Below, one piece after another: positions 51,776 to 63,953 of a stretch of 64,000 nucleotides of DNA. The DNA is taken from positions 223,309,291-223,373,290 of the forward strand of contig CM077115.1 in the NCBI GenBank assembly GCA_039619475.1, written 5' to 3'. Source of the DNA: Icerya purchasi. Taxonomy: Eukaryota > Arthropoda > Insecta > Hemiptera > Monophlebidae. The translations under genes were made by a program, and so were the position numbers. Within the stretch, counting starts at the first letter, position 1, and every line of letters begins with the position of its first letter. Below the pieces are notes generated by a model, which saw nothing but the letters and a program-made list of their open reading frames with translations, made no database searches and was not told where the DNA came from.

Positions 51776-52380
51776 CGATTTCATTTCAGCATATTTCGCG
51801 TCATTTATTTCTCTCTCCTATCACTCTTTATTTTATTCACCCGCTTCGTTCAGCAGCTTATCCGGATTCAGTTCCCTTCTTTTTTGTAAATTCCCTTCAT
51901 TATTTTTGCTTTTCGGTAAATTTTTTGTAACGACCTTTTCTCTTCGGATCTACATTCGCTTTACTTCGTTCTACAAATAAAATTATTTTCGGTAAACACG
52001 CCCCGTGTTAATGAAATTCGATGTGCGGTCTTATACCTACTAATACACCATTATCATAGTTGATTTCGATGACGGTTAGGTTAACCGAGAATTACATTCT
52101 CATTTTTTCTTCCATTGTAGTCTTTGTTTAGTGTGGCTACTTCCTTTTTCCCATCAAGCACTGTGGGGTATTGCCATGCAACTACTGCTGTGGTCAAATT
52201 GTGAGATGGGACTTTTTGGAAAAGTTTTATTTCTGTTTGTTGAGTTTCATCGGGCACACTGTAGTTGCGGCCATATTATATGATGGAATTTCCTCTACCT
52301 ATTTTTCTATCTCTAGTAATTTTTCATTACAAAATCTAATTATAGCGTAGCTTGCTGGCCAAATGTAATTGGTTCGGGCG

Positions 52381-52403
52381 AAAAAAAAAAAAAAAAAAAA
52401 AAA
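52381..52403. repeat. Poly(A), 23 bases
   Basis: Uninterrupted A run; possible retroelement tail on the plus strand, no body recognised. Confidence 0.85.
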
Positions 52404-54904
52404 CAAAAAACACGGTGTTCACCGGAAATAATTTTACTTCTGTAATAGTAGGAGTTTCAAATTTTTTTTTCAAATTCATTCGTTTTTCACGAATTATTTT
52501 AATATCTCCTCCGCGAAGTTGATTTATATTTAACATGTTTTGTTCTGATTTTAACGGAATATCAACAAGCAAACAACTCCGAAATTCGCACAATATAAAA
52601 GCAAATTGTTCAGCAAATGTACTTAAATTAAATAACCTTATTTTATTCAACTTAATAAGATTTTTCTTTACGATAATCCTTCCAAGTGTGCATTCACTTC
52701 AGGCCTAAAACATCATTTCGTGCAATCGTGAAAATTTTTGCTTTTCAAATTTATTTGAAAATTCTAATATTTATTAATCTGCCGTCCTCCGGGAAAAGCA
52801 CATTTAATTTGTTACTCTTAAAACTCGAATAAAACGGTTTTAGTGTAATCTCCATCGCTGTCCGGATTTAGGCTTGGTTCGATTCGACCATCTTTCAGGT
52901 ACAAACAACGATGCGCGGCGATACACGATAGCTTCTGTTTTAAGAAGCACGAAAATGTGCTGTCGGTTTCGAATCATAGTATTAAAAACACTTAAAAATT
53001 GTGGTAGCGCGGAACTTATGGGAGCAAAGACCAAAAAAAAAACAAAAAAAACAACAGGAAATCAACGCTAGCACTACAGAAAAAATGATGCGTGCGTCGA
53101 TACTTATCACATTTGTATTATTAAATAATTATCGTCAACAGTGCGCTACTATGTCACCGGTCGCAGTAGTACACGGTCGGCAATGAAGCAAATGGTAGAA
53201 AGTAGGCGCGAACAAGGAGATAATTGAGATTGTTACCGGAAGCTTCACTTTCACCGGTTTCGATGTTACGGGTCATTCGAAGCCCAAAAAACAGCCCGAT
53301 AGAACGAACTGTTGCAAAATCAGAACGACAGAAATTAGCGAAAACCTGATGCAGACGGCTGCTCGGTACGTCGGATAATCCGAGCTAGGGCACATGCAAC
53401 ACGCGATATTTGCAGTAAAATTATAACAAGGCGAAATCATGTCAAAGACAAAAACGATATAGCGGAAAATAATGTTGCAAATTATACACTTGACATGCTG
53501 CAAGCACGGAATGGTGCCGGGCACACACATGGACAGGGTAACGAGAAGATTAGTACTTGCCGATCCGGCGACATCCGAAATAGACGATACTCGGCTCAGA
53601 CCGGAGACGGTCAAAAAGTGAGAAGTCCCTGGGCAAGCGCCGCATCAATTGATCCGTTAATAATGTCGGTTGGAAATGAACACGACCCGGAAGAGGCTGG
53701 AGGTGCGACATCTGAGAGGGGCAAATGAAACCCTTACTACGTACATCGAAATGAAGGCGAGATGATGAACAACAAGTGGAGACTCTTCTAATCAACTTTT
53801 ACTTATCGGCACGGATGTGCATTCTGCAGTTAAAATCGAAACTCCCGCGGCAAGACGCCCCTGAAACCGGACGCAAGAGGGTCAGTAGAACGTAATAACG
53901 ATCGTAGTTAAAAATGTGAACGCCGATTAAACAGGTTCTTTGGGATTTCGATTTTTTTAGAATTATTAGCATATTTTAAGTAGCTGTCATCCGCGTCCTC
54001 ATTTCTCCGAATATAGGAAAACTACGCGTATTTTTTACATACATTATACAGGTGTGCGCGTGTGAAGAACGTATCGAAATTATTTCAATATAATACTCAT
54101 GATTTACCGGTAATTTTTAGGCTCTTTTGATGTACTGGCCGACACAAAAAACGGAGAAATTAGGGGAAAAAAAAAAGATTAAGAACACGATTGAGATTGC
54201 CGGACGGTAAAACCGGTGAAAAGTTTTGTACACGAAGACCGCTATAAAAACTACTAACCGATAATGAGGTCTGTTTAAAGTGTACGAGAATAATTTCACT
54301 GTTAATATTAATTCCGTAATCGCGTTCTGTACACCTCTCTCTCTAGGCTATTTTCCATTAACTCTTCCAAAATCATCTGTAATTTCTCGAAAATCCATCA
54401 AACACAGCACAACATGCTACAGACTAATAATAAATCGTCGATAGTTCGTACGAATTGAAAGTATAATATTATCTAAGTGCACTGTAATTTAACATTTCCA
54501 TCTGCCTACAGCGAATTTGTAGGCGTGAAATACGAACAAGGAAAACCACTACGAATAGAAAACCATAATACACGCTTCATTGTACCATTAGAATTCAAAG
54601 CATTTCGAAGCATCAAACTTTTAATGTGTCATATTGTACTATTATCATTATAAATGTATATTTTTAGAAGAAAAAAATTCCATCCTTCAGCAAAAACGGA
54701 AATTTGAAAAAATAGTACAAGTATCTAGCGCAATGTTCATTTTAGTTTCGAAATTACGTAAAGGATTGATTTTTTTCTTCTTCTTCTCTCTTCGTTTGCC
54801 AATCATGAATTAACAGAGAGGAATAATCATTTGAATGGCGTCATTATTTTGCAATTAAAATAAATTGCCTCCCATTTCAAATATAGCCGAAAATTATTAT
54901 TTCT

Positions 54905-54965
54905 TTTTTAAAACCCCCCTTTGGGCATGTCAACAAAGGATCTTCGCCCAGAAACGACACGAGAG
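54905..54965 (-). mobile_element. Retroelement 3' end (hairpin plus short tail)
   Basis: Minus strand: TGGGCGAAGATCCTTTGTTG then ACATGCCCAAAGGGGGG and a short A/T-rich tail. The motif is the same as at 20258 and 17420. Confidence 0.6.
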
Positions 54966-56696
54966 AGAAGGATCAGTTAAATGTATAGTCGGTGTCAAAT
55001 ATTGATAAGATAAATTAAAACTGAGAATTTAACAGCGTATCGAGTTAATAAATTTTTTACGTAACATTATTAAGTTCGTCTAAATATTTGTGAACTCTAG
55101 CTGATTTGTTGAAAAAATACGGACTAATAGTCGACTGATCAATGATTTACTGAATTAATTACATTTAAACTTTGCAAATTGTTATTTAGCGTGTTTTAAT
55201 CATTTCTAAACTTATTTATAAATTTAAACTTAGTAACGCTTTCGTTTTTCCGCTCATTTTTTTTTTTTTTTTAAATCCTGTTAAATAATTTTTTTTTCAA
55301 TTTCTCCGATGAAAGTGCTAGTCATCGATTACATGAACATTCCACATTATTACCGCCTTTGTATTCCGAAATAAATCATTTATTATTTATTTATAAGCGC
55401 TATTTAGTATTGCGATAAAAATAACGAGCATTAATGAAAGTGCGCTTATCGAATTTATTTAGAAGACAAACGATGCCGTTCATTTAGTTTCCATACCATC
55501 CGTCTTAATTCCTAATGTTGCCATCTTCGCTGACTTACTTTTCCTAAAGTGCTTGAAATGTTTCTTTCATGACATGACCGGTTAAATGCTGCCAGCGATC
55601 GCTAAAGGCCCTCGCAATAATCATTACTACTTTTTTTTATAGTACGATTATTCTTTTAGTTATCTTTTCCATACAGCTCTCTTACTAAACTGTTGCTTCA
55701 ATATGTATCTATGTTGCCGATTAAATACCAGTTCAACTAGATATATATTTTATAATTACGATATAACATGTAAACTGAATAAATCTAAAAAAATTGTTCG
55801 AAAATTCTTCCGACTCAGCATCTGCTAATTACTTAGTTTACGCTTAAAAAGTTAAATTTTGTCGGCTAATATAAAATTAAACCAAAAAAAAAAACAACAA
55901 AAAAACGAAACAAATATCGGATCGGCTTATGTTTGAGCATTGAACTTGACGTACCGAAACAAAAAAAAAATACATCCTTCTAATTTTGCTTTGTTATTTA
56001 CTCGTTTGAAGTAAGCGTATCCGAAAAAAAAAAAAAAAAAATATCCGAAAAAAACGGGGGGAAAAATTGCATTTAAATTTGTCCTTCGCTCTTAATTAAA
56101 ATCACCCTGAATGACTGTATTTCCGGAACTTAATTAAATCGCACTAGTAAGCAACTTTAATTAGTCTTTGTCCTTATTGCAGCAGATAATGAATATTTTG
56201 CGGACGCATCCAAGCCTAACCACTCCATTCCTTCTGTAACAATGTATTTTTAAGTCGCTTTATACACGTCGTAGGTATTGCATTGCTTCAACAGCATATG
56301 TTTACACTCTAAAATACATATATGTATAATAATCCGGTGCACCGATAAGAGTATTTGGACCGCATGAAATCAGGCGACAATTAAATATTTTCCGACTGAA
56401 AAATAGAATAGTAGCGTTATGGAATTGAAAATATAACCGCAGAATCTGTTACAGAAAGTTTCCACCATACAGAAATTTAATAAAACGCCTTCATTAGAAA
56501 TAAAAAGTTCAGCTCATTTGCGAGAGACTTTAAACTATTATTCTAAAATTGACATTTCGATATAATTTCCGTTTCATACGTGTTTCTTTTTTTTAAAATA
56601 ATCAAGTTATACAGCCGAAATCCAGGAACTAAATACGGAAAATAACAAAAAAGCTCCAAGAACAATTGGCCAAAGAGGGATCACTACGATATGATG

Positions 56697-56984
56697 AAGT
56701 AAGTAAGTAAAGCAAGTCCCATCCCCTAACAGAGCGCCGGGGATTCGGGGATTGTGAAGTTAAGGTTCACAATGTACTAAGTCTAATTGATCTGATGAGA
56801 GTACTGGGGCCAGCTTCTTTCTCTAGGCCGCCTTTATTTTCCCAGATTTCTCTGGTACCCAATTATTTCCGGCGCTGAGTAAACCTGGGAGCGACTTGAA
56901 TCCGGAACGAGACAGGTCTTGAACCCGTGACTTCTGATTTGGTAGCCTAGCGCTTTAACCACCAGACTACCTACCGCGCTACCT
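56697..56984 (-). mobile_element. Full-length tRNA-derived SINE with target-site duplication
   Basis: On the minus strand the element begins GGTAGCGCGGTAGGTAGTCT, has an A-box-like TGGTGGTTAAAGCGC and a B-box-like GGTTCAAGACC, then a central domain (AATTGGGTACCAGAGAAATC onward) shared with three other copies here, and a 3' tail of ACTT repeats. The 8-bp direct repeat GATATGAT at 56688-56695 and 56985-56992 flanks it. About 288 bp. It supplies the head that the other copies lack. Confidence 0.85.
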
Positions 56985-57306
56985 GATATGATTAAACTTT
57001 CTTTAAATTTACTGAAAGCAAAGAAAAAAAGTTAACGTACTTATGGAAGAAAGCTGGGTGAAGTTAAAGTTATTCTCTGTACTCATAGAATGGCAGAATC
57101 ATTGCTCCGGAATTGCAAGTTCTCCTCCGGTAAAGAAAAAGCGAAGGACGATCAAAAAATCTACCACCATGAAATAAAGTAGCTATTAATTTCAAAAAAA
57201 CAAAAACAGAACAATAATTCAGCAAGCTGAAATGGTTAATTCAAAAACTGGTTTGTTGGAACAAGAATTATGCAGAATTATAGCTGCATTCTTCATAATG
57301 TGTCCG

Positions 57307-57344
<38 letters not shown>

Positions 57345-57348
<4 letters not shown>

Positions 57349-57599
57349 ACGGCGCATGGGGAAAGGGACCTAGGTCACCTAGGGATAAAAAATTAAATTT
57401 TTCAGGAGAGCCGCTTACAGTTTAAAATTAGCTTTTCAATTTGTATTTCACCCATTTCAGGTGCTAGGTAGCGTTTCAAAAATGACTTTAGAAACCTGGA
57501 ACGAATTTTATTCGATTCTCCGCCGTTTTTTGCACCAAATTATGAAGAAGAAAAATCGGTTTTTTGATTCTTAGGTCCTTTTCTCTATGTGCTGTCACA
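57345..57599. mobile_element. MITE with 28-bp terminal inverted repeats
   Basis: Starts TGTGACGGCGCATGGGG and ends CTATGTGCTGTCACA. The two 28-bp ends match at 23 positions and all five differences are G/A transitions. It lies between (TA)n (57310-57344) and (CA)n(TA)n (57601-57630), so the target-site duplication cannot be read. No ORF. Superfamily not assigned. Confidence 0.8.
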
Positions 57600-58079
57600 A
57601 AACACACACACACATATATATATATATATTTCTTACTTAAAGGAAACAAAGTGGCCCACATTTCGGAATAGCTTTGTTATCATCAAAGGTAAAATTTAAG
57701 AAATGTATTTTTAAAGTTTCAGAGGAAATATAGTCCACGGATTCTACATAAATACCGCAAAAAATAAAACTGAATATCATTTTAAATTGTCAATTAATTA
57801 TGATTTTATGAAATAAATTTTTGTCACTTTTAATAAGAAGAAAAAAAAACACGATTTCTTCAATCAGCACAAAATATAAATAACGTGAAATAACGAGTCG
57901 TCGTCGAAAATGAATTTCTTCTTAAACTAACCATTTTTTGTCAGCTACTTGCTAATGATTTCTGCTTCTAGTTAGTTTAAAATTTAAATCATCTAATCAC
58001 CGTGCGGAAAAAAGCAACAATACTTTTATGGCACACTAAAATTCAGTCGTGTGGTCAAAGTTTTTACTACATCCCAGGC

Positions 58080-59373
58080 ATGCAAGTATCGCTCTTTCCC
58101 CTATTCATCACTTTTTACTTTTTCCTGTCCTTGGCTCCTTTTTTCATAATTCAACTTATGCTCTGTTCGAAGTTTTAACCGAACTTTCTCGCGTTCATCA
58201 TTAATCTTCAACTGTCTGGGTTTTTTTTGGAACTGTACTTTTTTTTTCTTCACACGAATCCTTAAATTTCCAACGCGATCCGCGAATTATCCTCCACAGT
58301 AACAATTGCATTCATGAGCTTCATGTAAATATCAACACCCATTTATGTGTCCTTGTCCACCGTTAGAAAACGTAAATGACTTTAAATATTTAGGTGTATA
58401 TATATAGAGATAAATCCCTGAATTGGAAAAAACACATTCTAAGTTTAAACTCAAAAATAAGACAGACAATTCCAGCTTTATATAAAATAAAGCAGGTACT
58501 ATCATATCGAACATTACGTATATATACTATAATTCAATAATAATGTCTGGAATTTTATACGGAATTCAAATATATATTATGTGAGGTTAAGAAAACTGAA
58601 ATAAATAAAATAAGTAAAATACAGAAGAGATGTTTGAAACTCATACTCCCCCATTGGAAGCAAAACGTCCCTGGATCAATTATGTATGGAAGGAAAACAA
58701 TGAAATGTGCCCCAAGATGTGTACTATTACTATTATAGACTACTAGAATTTAACGTCAATAATATAAAATTACCATCTAGGCAAAAAATTCGATTGACAA
58801 GAAACCAAAGTAATACATACTACATCTATCCTCGTGGGGTAAATCTGCGAATTGATAACACAGGTGATATTCGGTTTTAATTAAATTAACAAGTACAATC
58901 CCGAATCATATATTAGAGGAAAAAAGAATTGGTGTGTGGAAATAGGAGGTGGAAAATTGGTTAAAGGAATGGTGCAAAGATTGAACAACAAGCTACGTAC
59001 TGAATCTCTCTACCTTTTAATGCTCCTTTCTTTATACGTTTTTGTTTTTGACTTCCTAGTGTCTTTACCGGACATTAAGTCGTGAAGAAGATTATGTTTC
59101 CCATTTTAAATATTGAACTGTCGGCATGTGATAATGTACAGATACGTATTACGGGGCGTGTTACGTAGTTGCATGCATATATATATATTTATACTTAATC
59201 TTAACGCTAGAGTACTAATATTATGATTATAGAATAAGTTAAGATAATTTATAATTTTTGTATTGTATATATTTTTTGAATAAACGTTAATAAGAGTGTC
59301 GGGCACTCACACAACGGGCATATTTGTCCTGTGAGACCCACAACTTATTTCAAAAAAAAAAAAAAAAAAAAAA
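58080..59373 (+). mobile_element. Non-LTR retrotransposon 3' fragment with poly(A)
   Basis: Plus-strand frames give NDFKYLGVYIYRDKSLNWKK then HILSLNSKIRQTIPALYKIK and KIQKRCLKLILPHW, the post-motif-C part of an RT (YLGV, then NWKKHI). Further degraded ORF2 sequence follows, then a 3' UTR with GTGTCGGGCACTCACACAAC and a 22-base poly(A) at 59352-59373. It is a third LINE family in the window, inactivated by many stops. Confidence 0.82.
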
Positions 59374-59534
59374 GTCGGATAAAAATATAATGTTGCTTCC
59401 TCGTTGCTAATGCGTTGGCGCACCCGGTAGGGAAAAGCATGTTTAACACGCCCCATCTGATGTATAATTTTTGTTTTTGCCTTTATCTCATCTATTTGTG
59501 CGATTTTTGATTGAAATAATTAATTCAAACTTAC

Positions 59535-60222
59535 TTTCGGAATGTTTCCGGTTGTACTGAGTGGCGACATCGGTGCTTCCGTTTTGATTATGGCCGACGA
59601 ATTCGAAATCTTCGTCGCTGTCGATGTGAGGGAAAACGGTATCCACTTCGAAAATCGGACTAGTTTGTATGGACGTATCCTTTTTCTCGACCATTACTCC
59701 GCCGCCGGTCGCGATAGCGTTAATTTCGCCGTTTTTGCCGTATTTGACGCAACGGCACCTGAGCGAAAATACATCTCCGATCGGGGACGCGAAGCATTGA
59801 GGACAGGGGAAAGCCAGGTTTTCCAACGGAATCCTTTCAATGGCTCGATCTACCGTAACTACGAGGTTTTTCAGAAGCATCGACAGATCGATGCTTTCGT
59901 CCGATTTATGATTAATATCGGGAGAGGACCAGGACTGGTTTCCTTCCGTTTCGACGGCGCCCGCTACCGTACCGCCGGCCATAATTTCCAACGGACTATC
60001 GAACCCTCTCGGAATCGATCTGCGAAAAATCCGGTGGTTAGCTCGCCAGTTTAAAATTAAATTCGGTTTGCTGACAGCGGACGAGCAGTTGGCAGAAAGA
60101 CGAACGGACAGGTAGCAGTCACTATTCCGCAGTAAGGCCGGTTCTATGTCAGACAAGTGCAGCGAGATTCCATCGCGACCAACAGAAAGCGGCCAACCTC
60201 TGGAGGCGACCACACTGCCTAC
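59535..60222 (-). CDS. Exon 1 of visible set: N-terminal region of PLEKHG4-like protein
   Basis: 688 nt, residues 1-229 of the visible protein plus one base. The acceptor is a pyrimidine-rich TTTTTATTTACAG and the donor is GAAA|GTAAGT. It starts in phase 0 and ends in phase 1, which matches the next recognised exon. The first 120 residues are mixed. A helical stretch (about 111-135, SIDLSMLLKNL onward) is followed by Cys140, Cys143, Cys156 and Cys158 in a CPxC...CxC arrangement that could bind a metal; I do not recognise a named domain. The C-terminal third is acidic (DSDEDFEF). GC content is clearly higher than in the flanks. An in-frame ATG at 60301-60303 could open a longer unspliced form, but the strong acceptor argues for an upstream exon. 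A 170-codon ORF on the opposite strand is most likely a shadow. Confidence 0.82.
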
Positions 60223-63200
60223 CTGTAAATAAAAAGGCGCAAAGATAAGTGATTTTTCGGAATTAACATCTACTACGCTCTCAATAATAATAATAGCGTA
60301 CACGCATGCACATTCTTTGCGTATACACTATGAATAAGCGGAACTGGTTCGCAGAGAATTTGAAAATGAAAATCGAATATATTACAAAACCTTTCGATAT
60401 AGTCCGTTTTAAAGAAAAAAAATCGGATAAACATCGGAGTTTTCAGGAAAAATTACGTACATGGGAAATGAGAGGCATTAAGGGAAGTAGGGTACTGACG
60501 GCGAATGTTTTTAAACCGGAAGGAAAAATTAGAAATAAAACGCGGTTGTGATAATCGTAAACAAAAAAAAATGAAAATCTAATTTTGAGAGAAAAACACG
60601 CTGACAAAAAAAAAAAAGAAAGAAGCAAAGAATAAAAACAAAGACAACTCTAGTTCGCTATTGTCGTTGTATAGAGATTAATCAACAACACGGAAAATTC
60701 AAATATTGCTGTTTTTCCGAATGTCAAAAATTAAAAATTACTAGCCAGAAATTGGGACGAAGTTCAAGCGCCTAGACAAAACATTAACCTAAATTCCGGT
60801 CGGTAACTCTACACCGAACGAGTTCGAAACAAATATAGATACACACATTGATCTATTTGTATCCATCAACAGACAATTTTTTCAAAAACCATGACAACCT
60901 GCCTAACATTTCAAAGCGAATTTGTCGGAGCTACGAAATAATATCAAAGCCGGGTTTCAAATAGGCATTATTATCCGAGATGTCAAGCGGTCGAACAGTT
61001 TTTATTATTAGACAGCGAGAAAGATCGGTGGAGGGGAAGAAAAGTAAATTAAAAAAAGAAAGAAAAAAAAAAATCAAGCGATAAAAAGCATTAAAAAAAT
61101 ACAGGCGAAAACGGAAAAAGTAATTAGAAAAAGCAACGAGCAAACTTTTAAAAAATCTACTTAACAGATTTGCGTGCCGCTGCGACGGCACATTACGCCT
61201 AATAATGACATAAACGCGCGGCAGTCGGACTGCTCTGTTTTTAAGATGGATTTTATCGGCTTTGCGGAAGGTAATTTACTCGATGGCACGAGACATATTT
61301 ATAGGACGACGACGCGATGTTACGTTTATGAAATTTTTATGACTACTATTCCTCCTCGTCCCGTGAAGTAAAAACTAGTTTTTTATTACATCCGAAAAAG
61401 AACCTGCCACGAAGGAAACGTAAAAAATGATAGAACGTAGCAATTTGAGGTATGAATTAATGCGGTTAAATGCGCGAGACCACTCCCTGTCGCAGTGGAT
61501 GAAAGAATTTGCCCTGTCCGTTTCATCCGGTCATCAAACATACACTAAGTTACGAAGCAGCGGTTTAAATATACTTTAACGAATGCATCCGCGATAGGAG
61601 ACCACGAGCGCGACTCAATATCGCAGATCAACTGAGTGATCAGGATTTGAGATCAGAAATAGTTCATTAAGGGTGCAAAAGTTTCTGTCGGTAACGGAAA
61701 TCGTAAGTGAAGTGAAAGACAATGAAGAGAAGAAGAAACGAATCTACTTTTAAAATATTTCTGTATTATTATTTCGAAAATTGATTAGGCAGCAAGTATG
61801 TCAATACGATGCGTGTCCGCGATTATATCATGTTAGAGTTACAGCTAAATTATTCTTTCGGCGTCGACAGTCAATCTTGGGCAGACGGAGGTCCTTTTGT
61901 TCTCCCTGTTATCCGTCAACCGCTTGTCTGTTTTGCCGAGCTCAGATGGTACTGAGTCTATTCTTTGCCCTGGAAAGTTCGGATTTTCTAATAATCTGCA
62001 GTCCGCTCTGTAGAGTTCAGGAGGCTAAGCTTAAAATACATATATATTGTGATGAAACCACGAATGCTGGTGTAGTTATTTAAGAGCGATTTAGTATAAT
62101 TAAAAACAAATAAGAAAAATGAACGTAAAATCTGGCTAGGTTGTTCTCTGTGTTATCTTTTCAATTGTAATTTAATTCCAAATAGCGTATTCATGCGGGA
62201 AAGTAACGTAATTTTAAAGTAAATAACAATGAAAACAGAGAACAGATTAACGTAAAATCAATAATTAAGGAATTCCGCACTTGTTGCCCGCAGATGAGAC
62301 GGAAATTTTGAATTAAACACTTTCGGAAATTAAAGTAACAGAAATATTATTATTAAAATGTTATCTGCGATTAAATAGCTACACTAGCGGGGTTCGGGGT
62401 TGAACAGCGGCAAGATCACATTCATCGACCGGGGTAAATCTGCCTGCTGGTTAGTTTTTGTGTTGTCTGTGTGTGCTGTCGGACGGTGTGATCGCTGTTT
62501 ATTCGCCGTAGCGTAGATTCATCGTGTGAGGCTGTATCATCGTGTTTGATCGAACTCTTACGTGTTTTTTTCGAAAGTATTATTTTTTTTTTTGTTATTG
62601 AGTCGTTTTAACGGCCCTGGCCCCGTAATTTAAGACACTTGTATAGTACGGAGGAGCAGGGTTGTTAAAAACAATATTCGAGTGAAGGAAGGGTTACAAC
62701 AATATATATATATTTCGATTATATAATCTGAAATTGATTTAAAGACTAGTTATTTTACATGGTTTTGAAACTTTGGGGAAAAAATTTACGATCTTTTTTT
62801 AAATTTCATATTATGCGTTAGAGGGCTATTCTGTTCATTCCCGAGTCCTTTATTATTCATCTCTTTTTAACGCAACATCTTCTTATTTTAGGTGCATCTC
62901 CTTGACAGAAGTGTTAGCCTACATCATGATCTAGTTCTTTTCCTGGCTCCATCGTCCTCTATTAAATCTGCCACTTTCTTCTTTTCTCCGAAGCCGGCGG
63001 TCATCTATTGCCGCTAAATTTCATCATTAATCTCAAGCGAGCTTTCGAATTACTGAATACGTCGCGGGAATCTTAAGGAAGAACACTTAATCAGTATTCT
63101 CCTGCGATATAGGCAGCGTAATGTCGTAATTTCACATAGATATAATAACAAATATAAACTCTTTCTTTCCGTTTCGCGCAGGACGATGTGATTGTCAGTC

Positions 63201-63311
63201 TCGCAGTAATTAAACACAATAGGATGTGTTACGATATCTATGGCAACGGTGCGTGTGGCCCATTTACACAACGCTTACTATACCAATAATTTCTCTTAGC
63301 GTCCAAAGACA

Positions 63312-63312
63312 A

Positions 63313-63378
<66 letters not shown>
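63312..63378. repeat. (TA)n microsatellite
   Basis: About 32 TA units with one early interruption (TATGTATA), the longest TA tract in the window. Confidence 0.95.
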
Positions 63379-63380
<2 letters not shown>

Positions 63381-63909
63381 CTGGTTTCTTTTCTTTTTTT
63401 TTTTTTTAAAGAAAAACAAAACCTTATTACTTATGAATATATGGAGTAACGTTAAGGCCTTTCTTCGTCGCCGGGCTAATTACGCGGCCTAGACGTTCCA
63501 GTTGCTCATTGAGGGGACGACAGTTACGCATTAATCAATATAATAAGATAGTGCCAATAAATCTCTTTAATAAAGTCGAGGAAATGGGGTTCGTTGCTGG
63601 AGAGGCGCAGAGCGAGCCGATAAGCGTGCTTTCACTATTGTTTCATAAACATTCTGGCCGTATTAGAGAGAGGTGGTCAACGAGTTGTGTCCGATTGATG
63701 CGGTCAGCGTGTGACCACCCAGTAAGAAGAAGCGCGAAACTAGTGCACCATCTGTTGCTTGCAAGCGGGTCGCGACTGAAGAAAGCACCATCGGAACTTT
63801 TACCGCATGCCGGTGGTGCGACGGAACTTAAAAGGTCCGCGCGCGCGCACAGGGTCCGAGTTGCATTGGAAAATCGGGCGGCAACGCGAGCGACGACAGA
63901 GAACAATGC

Positions 63910-63953
63910 GGATCGCGGATACGACGTCGGAGGAGGCGCAGCCGTCCATTCCG
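63910..63953 (+). CDS. Candidate first coding exon of an unidentified plus-strand gene
   Basis: In a CpG-rich stretch an ATG opens MRIADTTSEEAQPSIP and is followed by a GTAATG donor-like site. The coding strand is GC-rich and the peptide is acidic and polar, as N-termini often are. The frame stays open only to 63992. Nothing identifies a family, and the rest would lie beyond the window. The same CpG-rich block could instead be the promoter of the minus-strand gene. Confidence 0.3.

Larger units (their letters stand above)
29483..59534 (-). other. Intron 1 (about 30 kb), nested retroelements and MITEs
   Basis: Exons 1 and 2 are phase-compatible across this gap and no intervening exon was recognised. 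The gap holds LINE fragments at 30740-31180, 31465-32104, 33141-35302, 36366-36702, 47135-48040 and 58080-59373, SINE copies at 41366-41510 and 56697-56984, a 255-bp MITE at 57345-57599 and several unexplained GC-richer patches (43180-44010, 44440-44690, 53480-53880). The stretches 35400-36350, 37500-41350, 48050-52300 and 53900-56600 otherwise show only simple repeats and unique AT-rich DNA to my eye. Confidence 0.65.
3625..60222 (-). other. Gene: puratrophin-1/PLEKHG4-like RhoGEF, partial (9 visible exons)
   Basis: Nine exons (59535-60222, 29378-29482, 25483-25603, 22973-23069, 22729-22845, 21287-21403, 17746-17966, 16907-17045, 3625-3747) read on the minus strand. Every intron is GT-AG and every junction keeps frame, giving 1,728 nt or 576 codons with no stop. 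The product has a CRAL-TRIO-like domain (about residues 235-412) followed by helical spectrin-like sequence (about 416-576). This order, the conserved end of the CRAL-TRIO part (IPSEVGG, then LEW) and the spectrin part are typical of the PLEKHG4/puratrophin-1 group of Dbl-family Rho guanine nucleotide exchange factors. In that family a DH-PH module follows and activates Rho GTPases at the actin cytoskeleton or membrane; it is not in this window and is inferred. Trio/Kalirin and DBS share the architecture but fit less well. The start codon is not established. Confidence 0.85.

Noticed and set aside
59542..60054. A 170-codon plus-strand ORF
   Set aside because: It lies exactly opposite exon 1, whose minus-strand frame has splice sites and matching phase. 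The plus frame is best explained as a shadow of a GC-rich coding exon.
63226..63492. 88-codon plus-strand ORF
   Set aside because: Its middle is (TA)n and the flanks show no coding signature.
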